From contig NZ_FOYL01000009.1 in assembly GCF_900115955.1 (NCBI RefSeq), positions 310,001 through 374,000 on the forward strand: a DNA stretch of 64,000 nucleotides, read 5' to 3'. Both the position numbers and the translations under genes were made by a program. Origin of the DNA: Lentzea waywayandensis (GTDB lineage: Bacteria; Actinomycetota; Actinomycetes; Mycobacteriales; Pseudonocardiaceae). The notes beneath the pieces are model-generated. The model saw only the letters and a list, made by a program, of their open reading frames with translations, ran no database searches and was not told the DNA's origin. This document shows, piece by piece, positions 1 to 8,421 of this stretch. Numbering within the stretch: position 1 is the stretch's first letter; every line of letters starts with the position of its first letter.

Positions 1-1425
1 AGCGTCCGGCACGACGAGGCGAAGATCCTTCCGTTGCTGCGCGAGGCGAAGCGACTCAACCCGCGCCTGAAGATCATGGCCACGCCGTGGAGCCCGCCGG
101 CGTGGATGAAGGACAACGACTCGCTCGTCGGCGGCAAGCTCAAGGACGACCCGGAGGTCTACGACGCCTACGCGCGTTACCTCGTGAAGTTCGTGCAGGC
201 GTACGCGAAGGCAGGTGTGCCGGTCGACTTCCTGTCCGTGCAGAACGAGCCGCAGAACCGCAAGCCGGACGCCTACCCCGGCACGGACATGCCGGTCGCG
301 GCGCAGATCAAGGTGATCGAGGCGCTCGGCCCGAAGCTCAGGACGACCAGCCCGCGCACCAAGATCCTGGGCTACGACCACAACTGGGCCACGCACCCCA
401 ACGACGGCACGGCGGAGGCCGACTACCCGTACCAGATCCTGAACAGCAAGGCCGCGAAGTGGCTCGCGGGCACGGCGTACCACTGCTACTACGGTGACCC
501 GAGCGCGCAGACGGCGTTGCGCAACGCCTTCCCGGACAAGGGGATCTGGTTCACCGAGTGCTCGGGTTCCAAGGGGGCCACCGATCCGCCCGCCAAGGTC
601 TTCAGCGACACCCTGCGCTGGCACGCCCGCAACGTCGTCCTCGGCACCACCCGCAACTGGGCGCGCAGCGCCGTCAACTGGAACATCGCGCTGGACAGCA
701 CCGGCGGCCCGCACAACGGCGGCTGCGGCACCTGCACCGGTCTCGTCACCGTGCAGCCGGACGGTTCGGTGGTCACCGACGCCGAGTACTACACGATCGG
801 CCACCTCTCGAAGTTCGTGAAACCCGGCGCGCGCAGGATCGCCAGCACGTCGTTCGGCACGACCGGCTGGAACGGCCAGATCATGGACGCCGCGTTCCGC
901 AACCCGGACGGTTCCACGGCTCTGGTGGTGCACAACGAGAACGACGACCCGCGCTCGTTCGCGGTCAACGTCGGCGACCGGACCTTCGAGTACACCCTGC
1001 CCGGCGGCGCGCTGGCGACGTTCACCTGGACCAGCCGGCACCGCGGCAAGCTCGATCTCGTGCCGCTGACCGGCGCCACCGCGTCTCCTGACGGCGCGCT
1101 CGCGATCGACGACGACGCGTCGACCCGCTGGTCCAACGGCGGCGCCCAGGCTCCCGGCCACTTCCTCCAGGTCGATCTGGGACGCCGCAAGGACTTCCGC
1201 CGCGTCGCGGTCGACTCCGGCGGCAACCTCGGTGACTACGCCCGGAACTGGGAGCTCTCGGTCAGCAACGACGGCACGTCCTGGCGCAGGATCGCGTCCG
1301 GCGAGGGCGTCGGTCAGCTGACCAACATCGACGTCCGCCGCACGAGCGCGCGCTACCTCCGCATCACGTCCACCGGTGCCGCGGGCAACTGGTGGAGCAT
1401 CGCCGATTTCCGTTTGTACAACTGA
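1..1425 (+). CDS. GH30 family glycoside hydrolase with C-terminal F5/8 type C domain (5' truncated)
   Basis: The reading frame is open from base 1, so the start lies outside the window. The product resembles family GH30 (beta-glucosylceramidase / beta-1,6-glucanase type), a retaining enzyme on a TIM barrel. ATPWSPPAWMK is the usual GH30 barrel segment, SVQNEPQN carries the acid/base Glu and WFTECSG carries the nucleophile Glu. After the barrel and a beta-sandwich, about the last 125 residues resemble an F5/8 type C (discoidin, CBM32-like) domain, with DDDASTRWSNGG near its start and an ending in SIADFRLYN. It is probably secreted, as is its paralogue immediately downstream (41-base gap), with which it shares most barrel motifs. 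The exact substrate cannot be read from the sequence. Confidence 0.9.
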   Translation, partial: SVRHDEAKILPLLREAKRLNPRLKIMATPWSPPAWMKDNDSLVGGKLKDDPEVYDAYARYLVKFVQAYAKAGVPVDFLSVQNEPQNRKPDAYPGTDMPVAAQIKVIEALGPKLRTTSPRTKILGYDHNWATHPNDGTAEADYPYQILNSKAAKWLAGTAYHCYYGDPSAQTALRNAFPDKGIWFTECSGSKGATDPPAKVFSDTLRWHARNVVLGTTRNWARSAVNWNIALDSTGGPHNGGCGTCTGLVTVQPDGSVVTDAEYYTIGHLSKFVKPGARRIASTSFGTTGWNGQIMDAAFRNPDGSTALVVHNENDDPRSFAVNVGDRTFEYTLPGGALATFTWTSRHRGKLDLVPLTGATASPDGALAIDDDASTRWSNGGAQAPGHFLQVDLGRRKDFRRVAVDSGGNLGDYARNWELSVSNDGTSWRRIASGEGVGQLTNIDVRRTSARYLRITSTGAAGNWWSIADFRLYN

Positions 1426-1466
1426 ACAACTGCTGTCGGGCGCCCAAACCCTGCAAGGAGCGCTGA

Positions 1467-3281
1467 ATGTCAAAGACGACAAAACGGTGGCGCGGCATGA
1501 CGATCGCGGCCGCCGTGGTCACGGCGGGAAGCACGCTGGTCTCCCCCTCCGCCAGCGCGGCGACCAACGCGAGCGTGTGGCTGACCACCGGCGACAAGGC
1601 GAACGCACTGACCAAACAGGCGGACGTGACGTTCGGCTCGGGTGGCACCGGGTCGACGATCACCGTGAACCCGAACTCCACCTACCAGTCGATGGTGGGC
1701 TTCGGCGCGTCGTTCACGGACGCGGCGGCGTGGAACATCTTCAACTCGCCGCGCCGCAACGAGATCATGAACAACCTGTTCGACAAGAGCACCGGCATCG
1801 GCATGAGCTTCATCCGCCAGCCGATCGGCGCGTCCGACTTCTCGCGGAACTTCTACACCTACAACGACGGCGCGGCGGACCCGACGCTGTCGCGGTTCTC
1901 CACCGCACACGACAACGCCTACATCCTGCCGCTGCTGCAACAGGCCAAGCAGCTCAACCCGCAGGTCGCCGTGATGGCGACGCCGTGGAGCGCGCCGGCG
2001 TGGATGAAGAACAACAACAGCCTCATCCAGGGCCAGCTCAACGACAGCCGGATCGGTGTCTACGCCGACTACCTGGTCAAGTTCGCGCAGGCGTACAAGG
2101 CAGCGGGCATCCCGATCGACTACCTGAGCGTGCAGAACGAGCCGAACTTCGAACCGCCGGGCTACCCCGGCATGAGGATGTCGGCGCAGCAGCAGGTCAA
2201 CGTCATCAACACCCTGGTGCCGAAGCTGCGCGCGGCCGGCGAACAGGCGCGTCTGCTCGGCTACGACCACAACTGGGACGACACGACCTACCCGCAGACC
2301 GTGAACAACGGCGCGGGCAACAACGTGATCGGCTCCGCGTGGCACTGCTACGGCGGCAGCCCGAGCGGCCAGTCCGTCGTGAAGAACAACCAGCCCGGCA
2401 AGGACATCTTCTTCACCGAGTGCTCCGGCACGAAGTCGGCGAACGACGCGGCGACGTTCCGCGACACGTTGCGCTGGCAGGGCATCAACCTGGCGATCGG
2501 CGCCACGCGCAACCACGCGCGCAGCGTCGCGATCTGGAACATGGCTCTGGACCAGAACAACGGCCCGGTGATCGGCAGCTGCACCAACTGCACCGGCGTC
2601 GTCACGACCAGCGGCGGCAACGTCACGTACAACGCCGAGTACTACGTTCTCGGTCACCTCTCGAAGTTCGTGCAGCCCGGCGCCGTCCGCATCGACTCGA
2701 CCGGCTTCGGCGAAGGCGGCGTCCAGAACGTCGCGTTCCGCAACCCGAACGGCCAGATCGTACTCGTCGCGCTGAACTCGGGCGGCCAGCAGAACTTCCG
2801 CGTCTCCTACGCCGGCCAGACGTTCGGCTACACCCTCCCGGCCGGCGCGATGGCGACGTTCACCTGGCCCGGCACGCTCGACCCTGGCCAGCCCGGCGGC
2901 CGCACCGGCGCCATCACGGGCCTGGGCGGCAAGTGCCTCGACGTCACGAACGGCTCGACCACGAACGGCACCCTGCCGCAGCTGTGGTCCTGCTTCGGCG
3001 GCCCGAACCAGACGTGGACCCTGGGCACCGACGGCACGGTGCGCGGCCTGGGCAAGTGCCTGGACGTGACCGGCAACGGCACGGCGGACGGTGCCACAGT
3101 CCAGTTGTGGGACTGCTTCGCCGGACCGAACCAACGGTGGACCGCCTCCAACGGAACGCTGGTGAACGTCGGCAGCGGCAAGTGCCTCGACGTCATAGGC
3201 AACAACACGGCCGACGGCGCGAAGCTGCAGATCTGGTCCTGCACGGGTGGGGCGAACCAGCGGTGGACCGTGCCCGCGTAG
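1467..3281 (+). CDS. Secreted GH30 family glycoside hydrolase with ricin-type lectin domain
   Basis: A complete 604-residue protein. The ATG is preceded by AAGGAG at a 6-base spacing. A signal peptide covers about residues 1-32 (basic start, hydrophobic core, ending near SASAA). The GH30 barrel follows, with ATPWSAPAWMK, acid/base Glu in SVQNEPNF and nucleophile Glu in FFTECSGT. From about residue 480 to the end lies a ricin B / CBM13 beta-trefoil, with three repeats of GKCLDV and QxW (PNQTWT, PNQRWT, NQRWTV). GH30 members cleave beta-linked glucosyl or related glycans; the lectin tail should anchor the enzyme to polysaccharide. It is a tandem paralogue of the preceding gene but carries a different binding module, which suggests duplication followed by domain exchange. 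A strong terminator follows 6 bases after the stop. Confidence 0.93.
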   Translation: MSKTTKRWRGMTIAAAVVTAGSTLVSPSASAATNASVWLTTGDKANALTKQADVTFGSGGTGSTITVNPNSTYQSMVGFGASFTDAAAWNIFNSPRRNEIMNNLFDKSTGIGMSFIRQPIGASDFSRNFYTYNDGAADPTLSRFSTAHDNAYILPLLQQAKQLNPQVAVMATPWSAPAWMKNNNSLIQGQLNDSRIGVYADYLVKFAQAYKAAGIPIDYLSVQNEPNFEPPGYPGMRMSAQQQVNVINTLVPKLRAAGEQARLLGYDHNWDDTTYPQTVNNGAGNNVIGSAWHCYGGSPSGQSVVKNNQPGKDIFFTECSGTKSANDAATFRDTLRWQGINLAIGATRNHARSVAIWNMALDQNNGPVIGSCTNCTGVVTTSGGNVTYNAEYYVLGHLSKFVQPGAVRIDSTGFGEGGVQNVAFRNPNGQIVLVALNSGGQQNFRVSYAGQTFGYTLPAGAMATFTWPGTLDPGQPGGRTGAITGLGGKCLDVTNGSTTNGTLPQLWSCFGGPNQTWTLGTDGTVRGLGKCLDVTGNGTADGATVQLWDCFAGPNQRWTASNGTLVNVGSGKCLDVIGNNTADGAKLQIWSCTGGANQRWTVPA

Positions 3282-3287
3282 GTGATC

Positions 3288-3326
3288 GAAAGGCCGGTGC
3301 CCGAAGACTGCGGACACCGGCCTTTC
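3288..3326 (+). terminator. Rho-independent-type terminator after the GH30 pair
   Basis: Perfect 12-bp inverted repeat GAAAGGCCGGTG / CACCGGCCTTTC separated by 15 bases, starting 6 bases after the GH30 stop. The stem ends in a short T run on the plus strand. Because the repeat is symmetric it may also act on transcripts from the opposite strand. Confidence 0.8.
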
Positions 3327-3347
3327 CTCGCCGCGGAACGCTTGAGG

Positions 3348-3770
3348 TCAGGACAGCAGGCAGCCGCGCTGCACCGGCACGAAGGCGGTGAAGTCGCGGT
3401 TGCCCCGCGTCTGTTCCCTGTGCGTCTGTTCCCTGTGCAGCAGGCCCTCCACCCAGCGGATCACCTCGGTGGGAGCGGGCCGCGGGCCGCCACCCAGCCG
3501 CGCGACCTCCACGAGTTCCCCCAGACGGTCCTCGGCCGCGACCGACCAGCCGCTCAGCTCGTTCCACACCAGGGCTACGTAGTGGCCGGGGAAGTCGGGC
3601 AGACGCCCGTCCAGCGCGACATAGGCACCGGTCAGCGGCTCCGCGTCGATGCACGAGCTGTCGCCGCGCAGTCCGAGGCCGGTGACGATCTCGCCGACGT
3701 AGCTCCGCACCTCGCGGGCCACCGCGTCATCGAAGTCGATGTCGAAGTCGATCTCGGACTCCATGGTCAT
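3348..3770 (-). CDS. DUF6292 family protein
   Basis: A protein of about 140 residues. It matches my recollection of the actinobacterial DUF6292 family through the run AYVALDGRLPDFPGHYVALVW, followed by a 'WSVAAEDRLGELVEVARLGG' segment and a late 'PTEVIRWVEGLL' helix. No enzymatic motif, signal peptide or membrane segment is visible, so it is probably cytoplasmic and of unknown function. The ATG at 3770 (MTMESEIDFD) is taken as the start, with ATG at 3764 as an alternative; neither has a clear ribosome binding site. The C-terminal tail contains a perfect 15-bp tandem duplication that repeats the residues HREQT. The frame upstream of 3770 stays open to 3920 but overlaps a LuxR remnant and is not family-like. 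Confidence 0.7.
   Translation of the reverse strand: MTMESEIDFDIDFDDAVAREVRSYVGEIVTGLGLRGDSSCIDAEPLTGAYVALDGRLPDFPGHYVALVWNELSGWSVAAEDRLGELVEVARLGGGPRPAPTEVIRWVEGLLHREQTHREQTRGNRDFTAFVPVQRGCLLS
3408..3437 (+). repeat. 15-bp tandem duplication inside the DUF6292 gene
   Basis: CGTCTGTTCCCTGTG occurs twice back to back (3408-3422 and 3423-3437). It is in frame on the minus strand, adds five residues (THREQ/HREQT register) near the C-terminus and does not break the gene. It looks like a recent slippage event. Confidence 0.9.
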
Positions 3771-3808
3771 GTCGCGCGGATACCCCGGCGGGGTGTCGGC
3801 GAAACCGG

Positions 3809-4075
3809 TCAGATCACGCCCGCCCGCATGGCGTACACCACAGCCTGCAGGCGGTTGCGGAGGTTGAGCCGGCTCATCACGCCCTGAATCACGTACTTCA
3901 CCGTGCGTTCGGAGTAGCACAGCTCCGTCGTCCCAGGCCGTCGGCCTTCAACCGCAACACGTCCACCTCGCGTTGCGTCAGCCCCGCCCAGTTCGCCCCG
4001 AGCGGAGCGACCGCCTCGCGTTGCAACCGCTGCACGCGCTTGAGCAGGTCGCCGACCTGCACGTGTTCCCAAATC
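3809..4075 (-). pseudogene. LuxR-type HTH regulator remnant with frameshift
   Basis: Two minus-strand frames together encode the end of a LuxR-family regulator. One frame gives a helix LLKRVQRLQREA followed by the HTH entry GLTQREVDVLRLKADGLG. The other gives LCYSERTVKYVIQGVMSRL and ends in NRLQAVVYAMRAGVI. The switch lies near 3930-3945 and the residues expected between the first HTH helices (the TxEIAxxL segment) are partly missing, so a small deletion plus frameshift has destroyed the domain. No sensible N-terminal domain is found upstream of about 4075. The family normally has a complete four-helix HTH of about 60 residues. This copy is unlikely to bind DNA. Confidence 0.75.
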
Positions 4076-4128
4076 CATGGAACCACGGACCACGGTGGAG
4101 ATACCGGAACGCGGGAAACCTGTTTCCA

Positions 4129-4158
4129 GGGTCTCGACCGGCGTTGCCGCAGAGACCC
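4129..4158 (-). terminator. Hairpin downstream of the M14 carboxypeptidase gene
   Basis: Inverted repeat GGGTCTC ... GAGACCC with a 16-base loop, lying 17 bases past the stop of the minus-strand carboxypeptidase. It has a moderate stem and no clear T run. It fits an actinomycete terminator, but this rests on position and symmetry only. Confidence 0.5.
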
Positions 4159-4175
4159 CGGAAACGGTCGGACAA

Positions 4176-5546
4176 TCAGCTGCCGTATGGGTTTGCGGCC
4201 TTCTTGGTCGCGTAGGTCAGCATCGGCTTGACCTTCGCCCAGTGCCCGTCCTGACAGGAGTACTCGGGCAGGAACCCGGTGCACGAGCCCTCCCAGTTGC
4301 CGATCTCCCACGTGTAGTGGGGGACGCCGAGCTCGCCGTACACCCAGTCGTCGATCGACCCGCCCGCGGTGTAGAGCAGCTCACCGGGCTGGCCGTACTG
4401 CCAGTCGGGACCCGCGAGCTGGGCCATGTCCTTGGCCATCGCCCGCAGCGGACCGTCGTTCGGCGACGGCGTGGTGGTGTAGCCCCACGGCAGCAGCACG
4501 ACGTTGAGGGCGGCGTGCATGGTGATCACCATGCCGCGCGTCTTCGGGTCCGCCGGGTCGTTGAGCCCGGGACCGCGCGTGTCCGGGAAGAGCGCGCGGA
4601 AGAGCTTCTCCAGCGCCTTCGTCTCGACCTCGGAGTCAGGAGCCGGGCCGCGGTAGACCTGGTGGCACGGGTCGGCCGACGTGCCGTTGTCGCCCCACTG
4701 CGCGTCGAAGTTCCGGTTGATGTCGACGCCGATCTGGGCGTACGGGTCCTCGGTCGTCGGGCATTCCCGGGGACCGTTGGTGTAGTTGCCGTTCTTGCGC
4801 TGCAACTTCGGCGAGTCGCCGCCGGACTGGACGATCTGCACGCCGTCCGGGTTCGCGATCGGCACGACCCAGACCTCTGTCGTGTCGAGCAGCGACGTGA
4901 CCTCGGCGTCCTTGCCGTAGCCCTGCGTCAGGTGGTCGATCCAGCGCCACGCCATGTCACCGGTCGTGATCTCGCGGGCGTGGATCTGCGCCGAGACGAA
5001 CATCCGCGGCTTGCGGGTGTTCGGCGTCAGCTTGCAGTCGCCGAGGTTCTTCCTGGTGATGCAGATGGCCTTGAGGTCGTACCCGCCGGCGCCCTGGGTC
5101 TTGCGCCACGAGTCGCCGTAGTCGACCACGGTCGCGAGGCCCGCGTACCTGAGCGCCACCCGGTCGAGGTGGGCGTGGTGCGCCTTGACCGTGCGATAGC
5201 CGCCGTAGTAGGTCTCGTTGACGCCGTGGCCCTGGGTCTTCTGCGTGGCGGACGGCGGGGCCATCACGGACTCGACCTCGCCGGTGAACCCGGCAGCGGT
5301 CAGCCTGGTGTGCGTGTCCTTCGACCCGAGCACGAACAGGTCGTCGCCGTCACGCTGTTCCAGCACGTCGAAACCCCGTGCGAGCAGGTCCTGCGCCTTC
5401 TGCCCGAGCGGGGCCGGAACGCGGTAGACGTACGTCGGGCCCTCCTGCACCGCGACCGGTGCCGGTGGTGCCGCCACCGAGGTGCCGACGAGGAAAGCCA
5501 CGCTGGCGGCACCCGCCAGCGCGAGACTCAGCCTTCGCTGCTTCAT
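4176..5546 (-). CDS. Secreted M14 family zinc carboxypeptidase
   Basis: A 456-residue protein in the M14 metallocarboxypeptidase family (carboxypeptidase A/T type), which removes C-terminal residues from peptides outside the cell. The ATG at 5546 was chosen because AGGGGG lies about 10 bases upstream and a signal peptide begins there (MKQRRLSLALAGAASVAF, cleavage near VAAPP). An N-terminal pro-region is followed by the catalytic domain. The first zinc pair is HARE in the segment AQIHAREITT (about residues 186-189). The second zinc His is probably MHAALN (about 340), and the catalytic Glu lies in YTWEIG (about 413). NPDG and DINRNFDAQW are typical substrate-site segments. The gene is alone, with a hairpin behind it, and diverges from the spermidine-synthase-like gene. 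Confidence 0.92.
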   Translation of the reverse strand: MKQRRLSLALAGAASVAFLVGTSVAAPPAPVAVQEGPTYVYRVPAPLGQKAQDLLARGFDVLEQRDGDDLFVLGSKDTHTRLTAAGFTGEVESVMAPPSATQKTQGHGVNETYYGGYRTVKAHHAHLDRVALRYAGLATVVDYGDSWRKTQGAGGYDLKAICITRKNLGDCKLTPNTRKPRMFVSAQIHAREITTGDMAWRWIDHLTQGYGKDAEVTSLLDTTEVWVVPIANPDGVQIVQSGGDSPKLQRKNGNYTNGPRECPTTEDPYAQIGVDINRNFDAQWGDNGTSADPCHQVYRGPAPDSEVETKALEKLFRALFPDTRGPGLNDPADPKTRGMVITMHAALNVVLLPWGYTTTPSPNDGPLRAMAKDMAQLAGPDWQYGQPGELLYTAGGSIDDWVYGELGVPHYTWEIGNWEGSCTGFLPEYSCQDGHWAKVKPMLTYATKKAANPYGS

Positions 5547-5680
5547 TGTGTGAAAACCCCCTGTGAAGCCATAAGTAGTGCTGATCGCGAACATGGCGAT
5601 CTACGCATCCACCGGAGAACGCTTCCACAGGCACGCTTGTTTGCCCACCATTTCAGCGTCTCAACAGCAATCATGGCCGG

Positions 5681-6415
5681 ATGCGATTCGAGACCGTGGA
5701 ACGGCGTCGCGTGCGGTTCGGCATGGCCGACGTCGAACAGGACCGCGACCGGCGCGAAGCATGGCTGATCAGCGTGGACGGCACCCCGCAGTCCTATGTG
5801 GACCTGCTGGACCCCGCCAGCCTGCCGTTCGACGTGATGCGCAGGGTCGCGGACGTGATCGACGCGCTGCCGCCGGGCCCGGTGAACGCGCTGCACATCG
5901 GCGGTGCCGCGTGCAGCCTGCCGCGCTACGTCCAGCACGTCCGCCGGGGCTCCGACCAGCTCGTCGTGGACTTCGACGGGGATCTGGTCGACCTGGTCAA
6001 CGCCCACCTGCCACTCCCTGCCGGAATCTCCGTGCGGGTCGAGAACGGACTGGACACCATTCGTTCCGCGCGGGACCTCGACCTGATCGTCGTGGACGCG
6101 TTCGAAGGCGGTTCCATGCCGGAGGAGTTCGCGAGCACCGAGTTCCACCGGCACGTTTCCGAGGCGTTGACCGGCGACCGCACGTACATCGTGAACGTGC
6201 TCGACCAGCCCGGCCTGCGCACCACCACCAGGCTGATCGACGCCATCAGCGCCCAGTTCGGCGTCCCGCTGGTGATCGCCGACCTGGGCGTGCTGGCGGG
6301 AACGGGCACCGGCAACGTCGTCCTCGTGTCGACGAAGGCGACGCTGCCGGTCGCGGAGCTCGAAGCCAGGGCCCGCGAAGCCCGGTTCCCGGCTTCCGTC
6401 TCAGTTGGACTGTGA
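5681..6415 (+). CDS. Spermidine-synthase-like (class I SAM-fold) protein
   Basis: A 244-residue protein resembling the actinobacterial 'spermidine synthase-like' group. It has the usual opening VDGTPQSYVDLLDP, a glycine-rich nucleotide loop in modified form (ALHIGGAACSLPRYV), an acidic residue after strand 2 (VVDFDGDLVDL) and DLIVVDAFEG as motif 4. True spermidine synthases use decarboxylated SAM and putrescine. The conserved aspartates of the active site are only partly recognisable here, so the substrate is unknown. There is no membrane segment. The start at 5681 has no good ribosome binding site; ATG at 5723 (MADVEQDRDR) is an alternative. The gene converges on the deiminase gene with only 8 bases between the stops. 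Confidence 0.75.
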   Translation: MRFETVERRRVRFGMADVEQDRDRREAWLISVDGTPQSYVDLLDPASLPFDVMRRVADVIDALPPGPVNALHIGGAACSLPRYVQHVRRGSDQLVVDFDGDLVDLVNAHLPLPAGISVRVENGLDTIRSARDLDLIVVDAFEGGSMPEEFASTEFHRHVSEALTGDRTYIVNVLDQPGLRTTTRLIDAISAQFGVPLVIADLGVLAGTGTGNVVLVSTKATLPVAELEARAREARFPASVSVGL

Positions 6416-6423
6416 GAGACCGG

Positions 6424-8274
6424 TCAGCGCCACCAGGCCACCTTGGTCGGCTCACGGAACGCGTTGGTCCCGCAATGCACCTCGCCGCCTCCCCAGTGCA
6501 GGAAGTCCCAGTCCTCGAGCCACTTCACCTCGACGGGCGTGCTCGCGAGCGCCTGTTCGGTCCTTTGCTTGAACAGGTCGACGCCGTCGGCCCTCGGCCC
6601 GTGCGGATCCGGTGCGCCGAAGACGCCGCCGCCCAGTGAGATGCCGTTGGGGATGCCTGCGGTGTGAGCGACGAACACCGTGCTCGGCGCCTGACCGGAC
6701 CGCATCCGGTCGCGCAGGTCGTTCACCTGTGCCCGAGTGACCCGCCCGGACGCGCCGAGCTCGTCGACCTCCTGCCAGCTGAACTCCTGGAACAGCACCG
6801 GAACCCGGACGAGGTCGCGCGCGGCCAGCCCGGTCTCCCTGGTCAGCACGGCGAGCTGGGTGTCGACGTGCCGGGCCGCGGCCTCGTTCCGCTCCACGAA
6901 CTTCGGGTCGGCGAGCGCCTGGTCGACGGTCGGCTTCTCCTTCTCGCTGGTGCCCTCGAACAGCACCGCCGCGCCGTGACCGTCCTTTGTGGCCTTGCGC
7001 AGCACGTCGAGCGCGAGCCTCGGGTCGGCGACCATCAACGTCCAGCCGCGCGGGTTGCGGGCCGGGATCACGTGCACCGTCTCGTCGGAGTGACCGACCG
7101 CGAGCCATCCCGTGTCGATGATGACCGGTTCCGTGTACTGCGAGCCGATCAGCGTGGTGAACGACGGGTCGGGCATGCGCTCGGCCGTGCTGCCGTAGAG
7201 CGGCCGGCCGAGCTCGTGACCGCGATAGGGCGGCAGGCTCTCGAAGTTGCCGGTGGAGTTCAGGCTGTCGTCGACGGCCGGGCCGCGCTTGTCGGTGAAC
7301 TGCTGCACAACACCGACGTCCGGGCCGCGCAACGCGCTGAACACCACTCGCCCGCCGGGCCGCAGAGCGGGCGGGTACGGCCTGCCCTCCGGCTCCGTGG
7401 CCGGCTGATAGTTGGCACTGCGCAGAAGCACGCGCATGACCTGCGGTTTTCCGCCCCGTCCCGGCATGCTGGCCGTGGTGGGTTCGAAGATGTCCTGGAA
7501 CCACCGGTCGTCGTTGGGGATCGCGGCCAGCGCGTCCTCCGGCAGGTTCGCCGCCTTCATCGCGGCGCGCAGGCCGGCGGCGAACTCGTCGTAGCCCGCG
7601 CTCCACTCGGGACTCACCGGCTTCGAGGTGACGACCTTGCCGGGTGCCTTCAGGTCGTTCTGCAGGATCAACGGCGCCACGCGGAGCTGCACCGAGTCCG
7701 TGCCGCCGGCCTTCAGCGTGACGGTGACCGTGCCGTTCCAGACGGTCCTGTCCCTGATGACGTCCCGGCCCTCCAGGCCCAGCCTGGCGCCCTTGCGCAG
7801 CTCGGCGGCGGTCAGCGTGCCGCTCTCGCCCAGGGACGTCCAGGCGCCGTCGCGTTCGACCCAGAGGCGGGCGTACCTGCCCTCCCCCGCGCCGAGCGAC
7901 ACCGTGCCGTCCTTGCCGACTTTGCGCGGCATCGTCCGCAGTGGTGCGAAGTCCTGGGCGTCCTGCGGGCCGTTCACCACCTCGTCCTGGGCGTCGTTGC
8001 AGGCCGCGAGCCGTTCGTCGACCGCGACGGCGTGGTCCTTGAGGTCCTCCTCGGTGACCTTGCACCGCTGGGCGTCGTCGTCCAGGTTCGGCAGGAAGAT
8101 CGCGCCCCTGGTCGAGGCCCACCTCCCCTTGCCCGCCTGGTCGGACCGGTCGACGGTGCCGTTTCTGTTGGTGTCGGCCAGGATCGTCGCTCCGGGTGCC
8201 GCCGTGGCCGGCACCCCCGTGAAGATCACACTCGCCAGCGCGACCACACCGGTGGTCGCCACAACGCGTTTCAT
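6424..8274 (-). CDS. Secreted protein-arginine deiminase (PAD) family protein
   Basis: A 616-residue protein similar to the PAD C-terminal catalytic domain, which converts peptidyl-arginine to citrulline in animals. All four catalytic positions of human PAD4 have counterparts here. Asp lies in DDRWFQDIFE (about residue 262), His and Asp lie in VGHSDE (about 395-397), and the nucleophile Cys lies in EVHCGTNAFREP (about 600). The ATG at 8274 gives a signal peptide (MKRVVATTGVVALASVIF, ending near ATAAP) with GAGGGG upstream. Directly after it, DTNRNGTVDRSD looks like an EF-hand/dockerin-type calcium loop; animal PADs also depend on calcium. I infer that it is exported. The natural substrate is unknown and free-arginine or agmatine deiminase activity cannot be excluded. 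It diverges from the LuxR ATPase across 147 bases. Confidence 0.87.
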   Translation of the reverse strand: MKRVVATTGVVALASVIFTGVPATAAPGATILADTNRNGTVDRSDQAGKGRWASTRGAIFLPNLDDDAQRCKVTEEDLKDHAVAVDERLAACNDAQDEVVNGPQDAQDFAPLRTMPRKVGKDGTVSLGAGEGRYARLWVERDGAWTSLGESGTLTAAELRKGARLGLEGRDVIRDRTVWNGTVTVTLKAGGTDSVQLRVAPLILQNDLKAPGKVVTSKPVSPEWSAGYDEFAAGLRAAMKAANLPEDALAAIPNDDRWFQDIFEPTTASMPGRGGKPQVMRVLLRSANYQPATEPEGRPYPPALRPGGRVVFSALRGPDVGVVQQFTDKRGPAVDDSLNSTGNFESLPPYRGHELGRPLYGSTAERMPDPSFTTLIGSQYTEPVIIDTGWLAVGHSDETVHVIPARNPRGWTLMVADPRLALDVLRKATKDGHGAAVLFEGTSEKEKPTVDQALADPKFVERNEAAARHVDTQLAVLTRETGLAARDLVRVPVLFQEFSWQEVDELGASGRVTRAQVNDLRDRMRSGQAPSTVFVAHTAGIPNGISLGGGVFGAPDPHGPRADGVDLFKQRTEQALASTPVEVKWLEDWDFLHWGGGEVHCGTNAFREPTKVAWWR

Positions 8275-8421
8275 CACAAGTTCCCCCTCGTGATCATGTG
8301 TTCTCCACGCTAGGGAACTTCCCAATACGGACGCATCCGACTACCGGCGACTACGCCTCCGTCTCAGGTTGTGGGCCGAACGGGTGACGCGTGCCCTCGG
8401 CTCTCGCATACGGTTCGTTTC

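Noticed and set aside
4114..4127. GGAAACCTGTTTCC, similar to a LacI-type operator
   Set aside because: It lies between the end of the carboxypeptidase gene and a dead LuxR fragment, with no start codon nearby for it to control; the two central bases also break the symmetry.
4077..5768. 563-codon plus-strand frame opposite the M14 carboxypeptidase
   Set aside because: The minus strand carries the zinc-site motifs and a signal peptide; the plus frame has none.
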